Shown one piece after another: positions 9,296 through 18,368 of a DNA stretch of 64,000 bases (positions are counted from its first letter, which is position 1; each line of letters starts with the position of its first letter). The position numbers and the translations under genes are program-made. The stretch lies in assembly GCF_000316035.1 (NCBI RefSeq), contig NZ_ANHX01000055.1, forward strand, positions 119,550 through 183,549, read 5' to 3'. Under the pieces are notes generated by a model. That model was not told where the DNA came from and searched no databases. It saw only the letters and a program-made list of their open reading frames with translations. Source of the DNA: Paenibacillus sp. PAMC 26794 (GTDB taxonomy: Bacteria > Bacillota > Bacilli > Paenibacillales > Paenibacillaceae).

Positions 9296-10330
9296 TTACC
9301 TGAAAGCCTTTAACATTAAGAATAATTGATTATTAAAATGTACTTCATTCGTATATATTTTTGTAAATAAACCAATGCACTTGTCTATGATTTCCCCAGT
9401 GAACTTTTGGGACATGATGGCTTTATTCGAATAGATCCTTACTGTCTTCCAGTCATGAATAATTTGGTCCAATAACGGGTCAAGCGTATGTTTTGCATTG
9501 ATATGATCAATGTTGTACTTATAGAGAGTATTTAACCTGTATTTCTCAGAACATTTTCTATAAATAGTACTGCTCAGTGTTTCTATAATCGTTTCATTTT
9601 TTATAATGAGCTCGTAATTTTCTGCCAACAACAGTATATTATTCAAACTTTCCGTTATTTCATTTTGATACCTGCACATATTTTCTACGAATGTATTGAT
9701 GGTTGTGTGTGCTAAATTCTTATTGTTCAAGATCTCATGATTACCGGGGGGCACTAGCGCATATTCCCAAAAGTAGTCTGGCATCTTTACGTGTTCCGAA
9801 GTCATACATGACCATTTAAATTCTGAAAATGGCAGAGAATATTGTCTGTATTCTGTAATATCATCAACCGTATATATTTCCTCGTTCGTAAGATTGAAGC
9901 CATAGACAAAAACAGGGTGCAGTCCATGTTTTTTGTTATAGTAAAAGTCTCTCCCGCGTTGATAAAATAAATCAATAAATATGGAAATCGGATGACCACT
10001 TGAAATAGAGTTTATGATCTCATCTTGTAACGTATCTAGTTCAGGGGATTTTTTACGAATAGAGATCCCCATTTCCTCAAGGATCTGATCTCCCTCCTCA
10101 AGATCCAACACCTCTAACTTGAAATATCCTCTTGTTTGTATTTTTTGTTTATCAAATCTATAAATACTAATAACATTATTCAAAATCGGCAACTCATCTT
10201 TTTCAAAATATCTGGCAAGCGTTAACAACAAATTGTAGCCGCAATTAAAATAAGGAAAATTATGATGAGGATACATTTTTGTCATGCCGTCGAAGGGCTG
10301 AAAGGTGTCCAGGGAAATAATTTCTTCCAT
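9296..10330 (-). CDS. BtrH-like acyltransferase/peptidase-fold protein with intact Cys-His-Asp
   Basis: A 344-residue protein. Its N-terminal half follows the pattern of the BtrH N-terminal domain, a papain/C39-like fold used in butirosin biosynthesis to move an acyl group from a carrier protein to the acceptor. Cys30 sits in YFNCGYN at a helix start, His138 in HGLHPVFVYGF, and Asp156 in YTVDD, a plausible catalytic triad. The C-terminal half is helical and family-specific. It is the last gene of the biosynthetic train, 46 bp after the methyltransferase, with AGGAG before the ATG. It is visibly more AT-rich than the preceding core genes. A paralogue at 21.3-22.4 kb lacks the Cys. The family call is from motif layout only. 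Confidence 0.6.
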   Translation of the reverse strand: MEEIISLDTFQPFDGMTKMYPHHNFPYFNCGYNLLLTLARYFEKDELPILNNVISIYRFDKQKIQTRGYFKLEVLDLEEGDQILEEMGISIRKKSPELDTLQDEIINSISSGHPISIFIDLFYQRGRDFYYNKKHGLHPVFVYGFNLTNEEIYTVDDITEYRQYSLPFSEFKWSCMTSEHVKMPDYFWEYALVPPGNHEILNNKNLAHTTINTFVENMCRYQNEITESLNNILLLAENYELIIKNETIIETLSSTIYRKCSEKYRLNTLYKYNIDHINAKHTLDPLLDQIIHDWKTVRIYSNKAIMSQKFTGEIIDKCIGLFTKIYTNEVHFNNQLFLMLKAFR

Positions 10331-10376
10331 AAAATATTTCTCCTATACTAAAATTATTGTTGATATTACGGCTATA

Positions 10377-11339
10377 TTACCTCTTAACAAGGTTCATCAT
10401 ACGGTATTGCCGCGTTCCAGCCTTCATCTCTTCATATTTCTTCGAGCCGGGCAATGCGATGAATTCATTGATATCTCCAATATTTGTGCTCGCTTTGGCG
10501 TTGCTCGCAATCCCTTGTGTGCCAGTACGCTGCTTCGCACTCTCATCACATGATAGAAGAACATTCGAAGTCACATCCTGATTGCGGATTACAGACAGGC
10601 CTGCTTCCTCTAACAGCCTGATGTTCTGCGCTACCTGATCTCCCAGCATCAGCTCCGTATACAGAAATACGCCGCCAACTCTCATTATCCGGTACACCTC
10701 TTCATAGAATCGTGATCGGTTCGGATAGGCATGTGCGGATTCTATATTTAACACCACATCGAAGCTCTCGTCTGCAAACGGTATATTCTCCGCATCGCCG
10801 ACGAGATACAAAGATTCACCCCCTCGGGATTTGGCATTGCAATAGGCAATATTCGCCGGGCAGATGTCGAGACCGACAATAGACAGCGGCTTGAAATATT
10901 TAGACAGAGCTGCTATGTTCCCTCCCCTGCCACATCCGATGTCGATCACCTGCCGCTCCCGAATCGCCGTCCTGCCCACTGTCTCAAGCAGCAGCTTGAC
11001 CGAGTTTCTATTCCATGCATCGTCGGGCTCGATCACCGCATGTTGCTCATTCCCGTGCGGGACGTAACCATAATTTAAGAAGGTGGCGAATCGGCCTATA
11101 CCGGACAGCGCAAGAGAGTGCGAAATCTCGCTATAATCCCGAATTTCAGCCTCTTTCCGGTTCCATTCGGAAGGGTGGACATACTGCTCACGCCGGTCGA
11201 GCATCGATACATAACGGTCATCGTTCGTATATACCGCATCGCAGCTGCAGCATTGCAGCAATGCCTCCGACTGGACCAGCACGCCCTTGCAGCTGGAGCA
11301 TACCAACCTTGCATGTAGATGTTGTAGCATGACTATCAC
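10377..11339 (-). CDS. Class I SAM-dependent methyltransferase with zinc-binding N-terminus
   Basis: A 320-residue enzyme. The N-terminal CSSC...CCSC motif (about residues 15-33) resembles a Trm112-like zinc ribbon. The SAM-binding motif I is VIDIGCGRGGN, followed by VGLDICPANI and DAENIPFADESFDVV (motifs II and III), typical of Methyltransf_11 enzymes that methylate small molecules. The gene starts at a GTG overlapping the FkbM stop codon (GTGA), implying translational coupling. A role in tailoring the product of the surrounding cluster is inferred from context; the methylated atom is unknown. Confidence 0.8.
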   Translation of the reverse strand: MIVMLQHLHARLVCSSCKGVLVQSEALLQCCSCDAVYTNDDRYVSMLDRREQYVHPSEWNRKEAEIRDYSEISHSLALSGIGRFATFLNYGYVPHGNEQHAVIEPDDAWNRNSVKLLLETVGRTAIRERQVIDIGCGRGGNIAALSKYFKPLSIVGLDICPANIAYCNAKSRGGESLYLVGDAENIPFADESFDVVLNIESAHAYPNRSRFYEEVYRIMRVGGVFLYTELMLGDQVAQNIRLLEEAGLSVIRNQDVTSNVLLSCDESAKQRTGTQGIASNAKASTNIGDINEFIALPGSKKYEEMKAGTRQYRMMNLVKR

Positions 11340-12184
11340 CCAGCCGACGTATGCATTTGATTCAACGCGTACACATTATAGTAATTTGGGATATTCAAAT
11401 CTTCGTAGTAATCGATCACGGCATAGAAGCCGTTGGTTTGGAAGATGTTCTCGAGCCTGCTGATCTGCTCTCCGTCCAGTCCGTGTACCTCCATTACAAT
11501 TTGCCTGATTTTGCCCCAATCTTCCGGTTTGATTCCTTCCAGCACCTCGAACTCACTTTTTTCCACGTCGATTTTGAGAAGATCAATTTGGTTCAGATCA
11601 TAAAAACGGATCATTTCGGAGATCGTAGTTAGCTTGCAACGATAGATTTGTTCATTCAGAAGCTTCGGCGACATAAGATGATCGACAAAGCGGTTTAGCA
11701 TTCGCGGGTCAGCGAAATTATCTTCGTAATGGTTGATTAACCCGTATCGGAGATCTTGATCGTGGTTCTCCCTGTATTTGATCTGGACAGAGTCCGTGGA
11801 CATCGTAGGAAAATAGGCAAACTCCGCTTCCTTGATCTCATTGGAAAGCCCGACGTTAACCGTCGTTACGCGAGGAAGCGAGCTCGTATTCATCTTCAAG
11901 AGTTTAAACGTCGGAGGCAGTGGCTCAAAGGCATACACCCTGCAGTCACTCTTGCTGCTGACATATAGGCTGAACATGCCGATATTAGCCCCGACGTCCA
12001 GGACCGTGCCATGATCCGGAAGCGTAATCCCGTGCTTGAAATACATCTCCTTTTGGAAAATCTCGTTGTAGAGAAACTCGGTCTCTCCTTCGTTGTTTTG
12101 ATAGATTTCAATCCCGTTGTGCAGCCGTTTCTTTGTAATGGCCTCTGTCTGCAATGGATGACGCTCATGCTCCGTCTTGCTCAT
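11336..12184 (-). CDS. FkbM family methyltransferase
   Basis: A 282-residue SAM-dependent methyltransferase. The motifs are VLDVGANIGMFSLY (SAM binding), VYAFEPLPPTF, and the FkbM signature LLKIDVEKSEFEVLEGI. FkbM enzymes usually O-methylate sugars or hydroxy groups of natural products. With a UDP-xylose-synthase-like gene and a glycosyltransferase in the same operon, O-methylation of a transferred sugar is a reasonable guess. AGAAGGTG precedes the ATG. It is coupled by a 4-base overlap to the next methyltransferase. Confidence 0.85.
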   Translation of the reverse strand: MSKTEHERHPLQTEAITKKRLHNGIEIYQNNEGETEFLYNEIFQKEMYFKHGITLPDHGTVLDVGANIGMFSLYVSSKSDCRVYAFEPLPPTFKLLKMNTSSLPRVTTVNVGLSNEIKEAEFAYFPTMSTDSVQIKYRENHDQDLRYGLINHYEDNFADPRMLNRFVDHLMSPKLLNEQIYRCKLTTISEMIRFYDLNQIDLLKIDVEKSEFEVLEGIKPEDWGKIRQIVMEVHGLDGEQISRLENIFQTNGFYAVIDYYEDLNIPNYYNVYALNQMHTSAG

Positions 12185-12224
12185 TCAATTCACCTTCTCA
12201 ACAATTTGTTTGTAGGGCATTTCT

Positions 12225-13037
12225 CTAACTGCTGGCGCTTTCATAGCGTTTGACGGCCAGCTTCCAGAACAGCCTGACCACTAGAAGCGATATAACGGGA
12301 GCTACAAAAATCCATATCCCAAGGAACAAGTCCAATCGATCGATCAAATAAACCGACGGCATGTTGGTGATGAACAAGATCGGCACAACATACAGCCCTA
12401 TTCTCCGCAGCCATTTGGGGTATATGTACATCGGCATATTGTTCAAATCCCAACATTTGTCGAGTATTTCGAAGATCGAACCGGATTTCACCGTCCAGAA
12501 GGCAAGGATTTGCGGAAGTAGAAGCACCGAATAGGTCACGATCGTGCTACTCAAGATCACGCCGATATATCCGGCCACGTGGATCAAGCTTGGCTCGATG
12601 TCAAGACGCCGCCAAGCCAGTACGATCATCGTGATCCCGGCGATCAGGTTCGGGATCGGAAACGCGAAGTTAACGTGCCGGAATGAAATCATGAACTGCA
12701 GCGAAAGCGGCTTCGTCATATACAAGTCCAGCGTCCCGTTGCGGATATGGCCGGCGAATCTATAAAAGTTATCCATAAACAGTCCTGTATAGATTGCGAT
12801 CATAATCGTATAGGTCCCCGTGAAGATCAACATCTGGTCAGGAGAAATGCCATTGATTTCGATCCCGAGCTGGAAAACGAACAAGATATAGATCAGCTTG
12901 GAAAACAGAAATACGGTCTCCATGATCAAACCGGAGTAGAAATTCGCTTTGTATTCCATGTAACCGACCAAGCTGTTCTTTGCGAAAATAAAGAACATAC
13001 GTACATGCTTCCGAAACTCCGTCAAGCTGATACTCAC
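12225..13037 (-). CDS. ABC-2 family transporter permease (second subunit)
   Basis: A 270-residue membrane protein with about six hydrophobic segments, of the ABC-2/PF06182 permease type (MLIFTGTYTIMIAIYTGLF, NFAFPIPNLIAGITM, VILSSTIVTYSVLLLPQI). It forms the membrane part of an exporter with the preceding permease and ATPase. The GTG at 13037 is chosen because GGAGG (inside the last codons of the upstream permease) lies eight bases before it; the longer TTG start would place that sequence inside the coding region. Likely role: export of, or self-resistance to, the cluster product. Confidence 0.82.
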   Translation of the reverse strand: MSISLTEFRKHVRMFFIFAKNSLVGYMEYKANFYSGLIMETVFLFSKLIYILFVFQLGIEINGISPDQMLIFTGTYTIMIAIYTGLFMDNFYRFAGHIRNGTLDLYMTKPLSLQFMISFRHVNFAFPIPNLIAGITMIVLAWRRLDIEPSLIHVAGYIGVILSSTIVTYSVLLLPQILAFWTVKSGSIFEILDKCWDLNNMPMYIYPKWLRRIGLYVVPILFITNMPSVYLIDRLDLFLGIWIFVAPVISLLVVRLFWKLAVKRYESASS

Positions 13038-13041
13038 AGAT

Positions 13042-13851
13042 CTAACCTCCAACGGCTACATATTTCCTCATCCCGGAATCCCACGACAACTTCGAAATCA
13101 TCATAAGCACAATTACCCAGACCGCTTGTAAGAGGAGTCCGCGCACGATTTCATGAATCGCCATGCTCCCATTGATGATGTTAACCGGGAAGAATACGAC
13201 ATATTGAAACGGTAAATAGCTGGAGATTCTGGCAAACGTATCTCCGAAAATATTAAGCGGAAAGATGGCACCACTTAGCAGATAGACGCCTTGATTGAAC
13301 GCGATATAAACGCCCCAAACCTCGGTAATGATGAACGCGAGAGCACTAATCGAATAAAAAAGCAGGAAGTTGATGAGCAGTCCGAACAGAATGCTGACCA
13401 GGAACATAACGATCTGCACCCCTCTAAGCTGAAACCCCCAAATCTGAGTAAAAACGATCATCAGTATGACGAATAAGACAAGGACGACCCCGATCTGAAC
13501 CGTTTTCCCACCGAAAAAATTGCATATCCGATAGCTGAAATAATGAATGGGCTGAGCGATAAATTTGCTCAGTCCACCCGTCTTGATATCATTCGCGATT
13601 TCCCCTTCGAAGCCGGCAGAAACCAGCTTGGAGACGACGCCGGACAACACGGAATAAATGATGATCTGTGAATAAGTATAGCCATTAATAATCTCTTGCG
13701 GCGAACTGCGAAACACGGCCGTCCAGAGGAAGCATTGGACAAGAATGATGAAGCCGCCGCTGATGATACTCATAAAGAAATCGGTCCGATACTCCATCGC
13801 ATTCTGAAGCGCAAGGATGTACGTCCTTTTATACTTCTGTAAGGCTTTCAT
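13042..13851 (-). CDS. ABC-2 family transporter permease (first subunit)
   Basis: A 269-residue integral membrane protein of the PF06182-like permease family, with about six transmembrane segments (MSIISGGFIILVQCFLW, VQIGVVLVLFVILMIVF, VMFLVSILFGLLINFLLFY). It pairs with the following permease and the ATPase. The start at 13851 (MKALQKYKR) overlaps the ATPase stop by 23 bases, and a longer in-frame start 12 bases upstream has no better ribosome binding site. Two different permease subunits plus one ATPase is the usual makeup of this exporter class. Confidence 0.82.
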   Translation of the reverse strand: MKALQKYKRTYILALQNAMEYRTDFFMSIISGGFIILVQCFLWTAVFRSSPQEIINGYTYSQIIIYSVLSGVVSKLVSAGFEGEIANDIKTGGLSKFIAQPIHYFSYRICNFFGGKTVQIGVVLVLFVILMIVFTQIWGFQLRGVQIVMFLVSILFGLLINFLLFYSISALAFIITEVWGVYIAFNQGVYLLSGAIFPLNIFGDTFARISSYLPFQYVVFFPVNIINGSMAIHEIVRGLLLQAVWVIVLMMISKLSWDSGMRKYVAVGG

Positions 13852-14833
13852 GTCTGACCCCATCTTTCTGATACAAGCTTTCGATGCCCCGCTCGACAGG
13901 TATATCTTCAACTGTGAAATCAAGGATCGGGAACCGGTCCAGCATCATCTTGGAAAGCCGCTGGAGGTCATGCTTATCGATCTCCATGACGGCATTCATG
14001 CCGTCATGTTGCATGATAGCGCCATAGTCGCTTAGCGCTTGCCTCGGCACTTCGTCCGTAAATTGCAGCTTGATGATCTTTTTTGCATGAAACAGCTCGT
14101 TCACACGCCGAAGATCGCCGTCGTATACGATCTTCCCTTGATTGATGATGATTGTTCGTTTGCATAAATCCTCAATATCCGCCATATAGTGGCTTGTCAG
14201 AATGACCGTTGCTTTCGTCTGCTGGTTATAATACTTCAGGAACTCCCGAATGCGCTTCTGCGAAATCAGATCGAGTCCGATTGTAGGCTCATCCAGAAAA
14301 ATCACCTTAGGCCGGTGGATGAGCGACGCAATTAACTCCATCTTCATCCGTTCCCCCAGCGAAAGCCTACGTACCTGAATATTGAGCAGATCTTTAACAT
14401 CAAGTATCTCCGTAAGCTCATCCAGGACAAGGTTGTAGGGCTTATCCTCGACCTCATAAATGCATTTGTTCAGGTACAACGATTCGTTCGCCGGTAAATC
14501 CCACCACAACTGCGATTTCTGCCCCATCACGATCGAGAACTGCATCTTGAATTCTTTTTTTCGCTCCCAAGGGACATAGCCTAATACCGTAGCTTGCCCG
14601 CTTGTCGGATACAAGATGCCGGACAGCATCTTAAGCGTAGTTGTTTTGCCGGAACCGTTCGGGCCTAAGAACCCGACCATCTCGCCTTGCTCGATTACAA
14701 GTGATATCTCGCTAACCGCTTCTTTGATCAGTGATTTCCGCTTCACTAAATTTTTTAGCGATTTTTTGAAACCCAATTCTTTTTCGTAGTAATTGAAGCT
14801 TTTGGATAAGCGTTCCACTTGGATAATGCTCAC
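13829..14833 (-). CDS. ABC transporter ATP-binding protein
   Basis: A 334-residue ATPase. Walker A is GPNGSGKTTT, the Q-loop is near MGQKSQLWWDLP, the signature is LSLGERMKME, Walker B is VIFLDEPTIGLD, and the switch His is in ILTSHYM. The QKSQLWWDLP insertion and the extended C-terminus match ATPases that serve PF06182-type permeases. The start is GTG with GAGGTGA upstream. It energises the exporter formed by the two downstream permease genes and is co-transcribed with the biosynthetic genes. Confidence 0.92.
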   Translation of the reverse strand: MSIIQVERLSKSFNYYEKELGFKKSLKNLVKRKSLIKEAVSEISLVIEQGEMVGFLGPNGSGKTTTLKMLSGILYPTSGQATVLGYVPWERKKEFKMQFSIVMGQKSQLWWDLPANESLYLNKCIYEVEDKPYNLVLDELTEILDVKDLLNIQVRRLSLGERMKMELIASLIHRPKVIFLDEPTIGLDLISQKRIREFLKYYNQQTKATVILTSHYMADIEDLCKRTIIINQGKIVYDGDLRRVNELFHAKKIIKLQFTDEVPRQALSDYGAIMQHDGMNAVMEIDKHDLQRLSKMMLDRFPILDFTVEDIPVERGIESLYQKDGVRHESLTEV

Positions 14834-14865
14834 TGGTTCACCTCATTTATGCTCATGTAGAATAG

Positions 14866-16044
14866 TTAAACACCGTGCAAATGCAAGACACTGCACTTGG
14901 AACATGCCGGTGTCAGTCGTTCATCCATCATTTCCCTTATCCTTCTGTAGGTCATGCCGTGCCATAATTCCTGTACGGACGCTTCATTTAATTTGCCGAT
15001 CTCGAACTCCTTAAAAAATTTGCATGCAACAATCGTTCCATCGGGCGTAATATCCATCCGGTTCGAGAGAGCCAGGCACTTCTTGTTCATCGTGCCTTTA
15101 CTCCTCACCTCTTTGCCGAGCACGAAATCTTCGATCTGGTCATAATCCAGATTCGGCTGGTAGCGTAAACGCATTTTCCAGACCCGATTATTCACCCGGT
15201 CCAACTCGCTCATCAAAGCAGGGATACGCTCCGGATCGAGCTTGTAGTTAAAGGCGTGCCAGCTTCGTTCGCCCTTGTGCTCGCTCGCCGGAAGGAAGTC
15301 GAACTTCTGGTCAAAGTAATCGTCCATTCCCTGCGTGCATTCGTCCGAGATGTACCACGGGAAGCAGACCATGACCATATCTACACCGACGTCCTCCAGA
15401 AAGTCCAGCAGATCGTAAAGCTTGTCGGTCATAGCATCGTTAACGACGGTATGGATCGTAATTTTGCCCCTGAATCGGTTTTCCTTGCGCAGCTCGACTA
15501 GCATCCGAATAGCATCTATCGCCTTGTTGAATACCCCTTTGCCGCGAAGCGCATCATTCTCTTCTTCGAATCCATCAAGTGCAATGAGCAGCTCCAGATT
15601 GTCGGAGATTCTCAGCAAGGCGTCCAGCTTTCGCTCGATCAGCATCGCGTTCGTGCAGATCGTCGTCTCGCGAGGATGGGCTTCAAGCAAATCGGCCAAA
15701 CGGTCGAAATGGCTGTATACGAGCGGCTCGCCGCCCCAGATATAGAGTCTCGACTTGGCTGGTTCCGTCTCAAGGATCAGCTTCTCCAGCAGCCCGTAGT
15801 CGAGCTGTTCCCGCTGCTGCTCCGGTGTCATAAAGTGATGGTAGCCGGTGTCGTTCCATTGATAGCAATGCTTGCAGCGCAAGTTGCATTGGTTCGTCAG
15901 TTTAATCCCGACCGACTCTGGCAACGGTGTCGCGTAACCCGCTATTTTCTCCATGTTCCGCTTTGTTTCCACCGTATTCTTGATAGTACGTTTCAATATT
16001 TGCAAATCCTTTGGGGAATGTTTAATCTCTGATTTTGGATTCAT
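14866..16044 (-). CDS. Radical SAM/SPASM enzyme (second of two)
   Basis: A 392-residue iron-sulfur enzyme. The radical-SAM CxxxCxxC is Cys53, Cys57 and Cys60 (NQCNLRCKHCYQW), followed by the IWGGEPL SAM-binding stretch. A C-terminal SPASM-type Cys array (NKKCLAL, VACKFF, ACSKCS) binds auxiliary clusters. SPASM enzymes include peptide-maturation enzymes and carbon-radical dehydrogenases such as BtrN. Here no precursor peptide gene is evident, while carrier proteins are, so the substrate is more likely a carrier-bound or sugar-linked intermediate (inference). It sits 42 bp after a paralogue with the same architecture. Confidence 0.85.
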   Translation of the reverse strand: MNPKSEIKHSPKDLQILKRTIKNTVETKRNMEKIAGYATPLPESVGIKLTNQCNLRCKHCYQWNDTGYHHFMTPEQQREQLDYGLLEKLILETEPAKSRLYIWGGEPLVYSHFDRLADLLEAHPRETTICTNAMLIERKLDALLRISDNLELLIALDGFEEENDALRGKGVFNKAIDAIRMLVELRKENRFRGKITIHTVVNDAMTDKLYDLLDFLEDVGVDMVMVCFPWYISDECTQGMDDYFDQKFDFLPASEHKGERSWHAFNYKLDPERIPALMSELDRVNNRVWKMRLRYQPNLDYDQIEDFVLGKEVRSKGTMNKKCLALSNRMDITPDGTIVACKFFKEFEIGKLNEASVQELWHGMTYRRIREMMDERLTPACSKCSVLHLHGV

Positions 16045-16086
16045 ATCAACACACCCTTCTTAAACTTATTAGGTCATTCACATGAA

Positions 16087-17181
16087 TCAATAGATATAAT
16101 ACCTTGAACAAGCCGTACAAATCGGAAGCATATTTTTTTTCATATACGCGCGATAATCTTTGTACTTGTCACTACTCCAGATATCCAGCAAACTCTCTTC
16201 GTTCACGTTGCCGAAGGTCAAATCATAGAAGGCATGGCAGGGCGAAACGTCACCCCTTGCCGTAATCTCCGCATAAACCCATGGAAGGGAGCACCGATTT
16301 CGTTTATCAGCCATCTGATGGAATTGCCCCGAGAAATAGTTACTCAAATTTTGTTCATCTATCGTCTTCGGATAGGTGATCACATGGATGCTGTTTTTCA
16401 AGCAATACGCTTTAACATTATTGAGCTGTCTCGTCAATTCCGGAATATCGATCTGGCTGAACGAACTGGTGTCCCGCCACACCATCCCCTTGGCATAAGG
16501 AGCTTCATGAACGTCGAATTTGTCACTAAGAACCTCCACATATTGGGCATACTGCTCTTCCGTTGCATAGAGTTGCACTTCCATGCTGATATGGTCCAAC
16601 ATTGACAAGTCGATATGCTTAAAGAAAAATTCCTCAACGTACATATAGTTCAAGGGCGTAATGATAAAGGATACACCCATTTTCGGAAATTGCTTGCCCT
16701 TGCTTTCCCGAAGCTCATAAAGCTTCTCGATCCCCTTGATTACTTTCTTGAATACGCCTTTGCCTCTCTGCTTATCGTTGATTTCCTCAGGGCCGTCGAG
16801 CGACATCCAGATCTTATTTGGAGCAGTCTCGACAAGCATCTCGGCATGCTGCTCAAGCAATGTGCCGTTCGTGGGGAAGTCCGCTTTACTTCCATAGTGA
16901 TTGATCATGGCGAGAATGTCGCTCAGCCAAGGGTACATCAGCGGCTCGCCGCCGAAGAAATCGTAATACGGCTTGCCCGGGCTGCACTCGACGATGATCT
17001 TTTTAATGAGATCCGGATCCAGATGCGCTAACGTTTTTTTGCTTTTGTAGGGCCCTTCGAGTCCCCACTCATAGCACATCTTGCATCGTAAATTACACTC
17101 CTCCAACAGCTGCATGACGATCCATCTCGGATAGCTTGTCTTTGTCTTATCTTGGACGACACTCAATTTGTTTACACTCAT
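16087..17181 (-). CDS. Radical SAM/SPASM enzyme (first of two)
   Basis: A 364-residue enzyme with CxxxCxxC at Cys29, Cys33 and Cys36 (EECNLRCKMCYEWG), FFGGEPLMYPW for SAM binding, and a SPASM C-terminus with RNRCSLPW, DVSPCHAFYDL and ICTACSRYY. It shares fold and order of motifs with the neighbouring radical-SAM protein but is clearly diverged, suggesting two successive radical steps. AGAAGGGG precedes the ATG. Context: carrier proteins, an ATP-grasp ligase and a glycosyltransferase. Confidence 0.85.
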   Translation of the reverse strand: MSVNKLSVVQDKTKTSYPRWIVMQLLEECNLRCKMCYEWGLEGPYKSKKTLAHLDPDLIKKIIVECSPGKPYYDFFGGEPLMYPWLSDILAMINHYGSKADFPTNGTLLEQHAEMLVETAPNKIWMSLDGPEEINDKQRGKGVFKKVIKGIEKLYELRESKGKQFPKMGVSFIITPLNYMYVEEFFFKHIDLSMLDHISMEVQLYATEEQYAQYVEVLSDKFDVHEAPYAKGMVWRDTSSFSQIDIPELTRQLNNVKAYCLKNSIHVITYPKTIDEQNLSNYFSGQFHQMADKRNRCSLPWVYAEITARGDVSPCHAFYDLTFGNVNEESLLDIWSSDKYKDYRAYMKKNMLPICTACSRYYIY

Positions 17182-17208
17182 CGCATAACCCCTTCTGCCA
17201 TTGAAATC

Positions 17209-18324
17209 TTACCCCTTCGTTAACGCGACTCTCGCACAATAATGATCCACATAATTCGTCCGTTCTCCGGGTCTGTTCATGATCGCTTGATGCATCTCCC
17301 TAAGGACCTCTACGGAAAAATCCATCTCCCGCCACTTCTCGTAGCGTATTCCGAACCCCAGTGATTCCCACAATTCCAAATTGCTAAGCTCGTGACTTCC
17401 GAACGGCTCCAGCAGAATAAGAGGGGTTTCGGATGCAAGCGAGTCGATTAATGTGCCCGCTCCCGGCTTGGCCACGATAGCCATCGCCTCCGAAGCGATA
17501 TCGAATAACCAATGATGATCAACCTCAGCGGCGTATGACTTCGTGTCTTCTCCCGTTATTTCGATGTATGGCGGAAACTCGTGCAGGCCGTTCGCACTCT
17601 TCACCCATGCACACCATTCCGGATCATTCATCCAATATCGGTGATCGGGGTCGGGCTTCGCTTCCTTCCAATCGTAAGCTACGATATCAAGCCCATAGTT
17701 ATGGCCGGCAAGCTCTGGAATTGTACTTTGATAAGTGCCCATCCCCCAGCCGCCGCCATGAACAACAAGCCGCCGCTTCCTTGAGTCGAAGGGCAGTGCA
17801 GTACGATGAAGAACTGGGATTTCGCATCGAATCTCCATCTTGTCAGTGTCATAGAGACAAGCATTGTAATAATACTCGTCATAGCTAGAATGAAACTTCT
17901 TCAAGCTCTTCCAAGACGGGGCCAGATCTGAATCGACGTAGAGCAGGTCTACATGAATTTGATTCGGCAGCATCTTCTCCCTATACAAATCCAGAATATA
18001 GATCCAGTGTCCGGATAACGATATGAATTCGTACCGGTCTTCCGCTTTCCACGCCTCCAGCAATAGCTCGACCTGGGCATAATCAATGCTGTTGCGTATA
18101 TCCATCGGCATTCGGGCCGATAAATTGGCAAGTGCGAAATTATTGTGGTAAGCCTTTCTGCTGTCTACAATATGATCCATCTTGTCTTGCTCCAAATAGC
18201 TTTCGAACACGAGCACTTCCGTCGCGATATCCCTATTCTCGAAATCACTTGCAGCTAACAGACCGGGAATATAGAAACCCAGACCGAAACCCGAGCATAG
18301 AATCGTCACTATCCGCTTACCCAT
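17209..18324 (-). CDS. GT-B fold glycosyltransferase-like protein
   Basis: A 371-residue protein. The N-terminus IVTILCSGFGLGFYIPGL looks like a GT-B acceptor domain, and the C-terminal half has VVHGGGWGMG and AKPGAGTLIDSLASETPLILLEPFG, the MurG/UGT-like nucleotide-sugar site in which the residues after PGAG contact the donor. The start at 18324 follows GGAGG. With a UDP-xylose-synthase-like gene two genes upstream, transfer of a pentose to the growing product is a coherent but untested idea. Confidence 0.65.
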   Translation of the reverse strand: MGKRIVTILCSGFGLGFYIPGLLAASDFENRDIATEVLVFESYLEQDKMDHIVDSRKAYHNNFALANLSARMPMDIRNSIDYAQVELLLEAWKAEDRYEFISLSGHWIYILDLYREKMLPNQIHVDLLYVDSDLAPSWKSLKKFHSSYDEYYYNACLYDTDKMEIRCEIPVLHRTALPFDSRKRRLVVHGGGWGMGTYQSTIPELAGHNYGLDIVAYDWKEAKPDPDHRYWMNDPEWCAWVKSANGLHEFPPYIEITGEDTKSYAAEVDHHWLFDIASEAMAIVAKPGAGTLIDSLASETPLILLEPFGSHELSNLELWESLGFGIRYEKWREMDFSVEVLREMHQAIMNRPGERTNYVDHYCARVALTKG

Positions 18325-18368
18325 AAAATTTCTTCCTCCATTCATGGCTTCAAGCGCTTCGGACTGAA

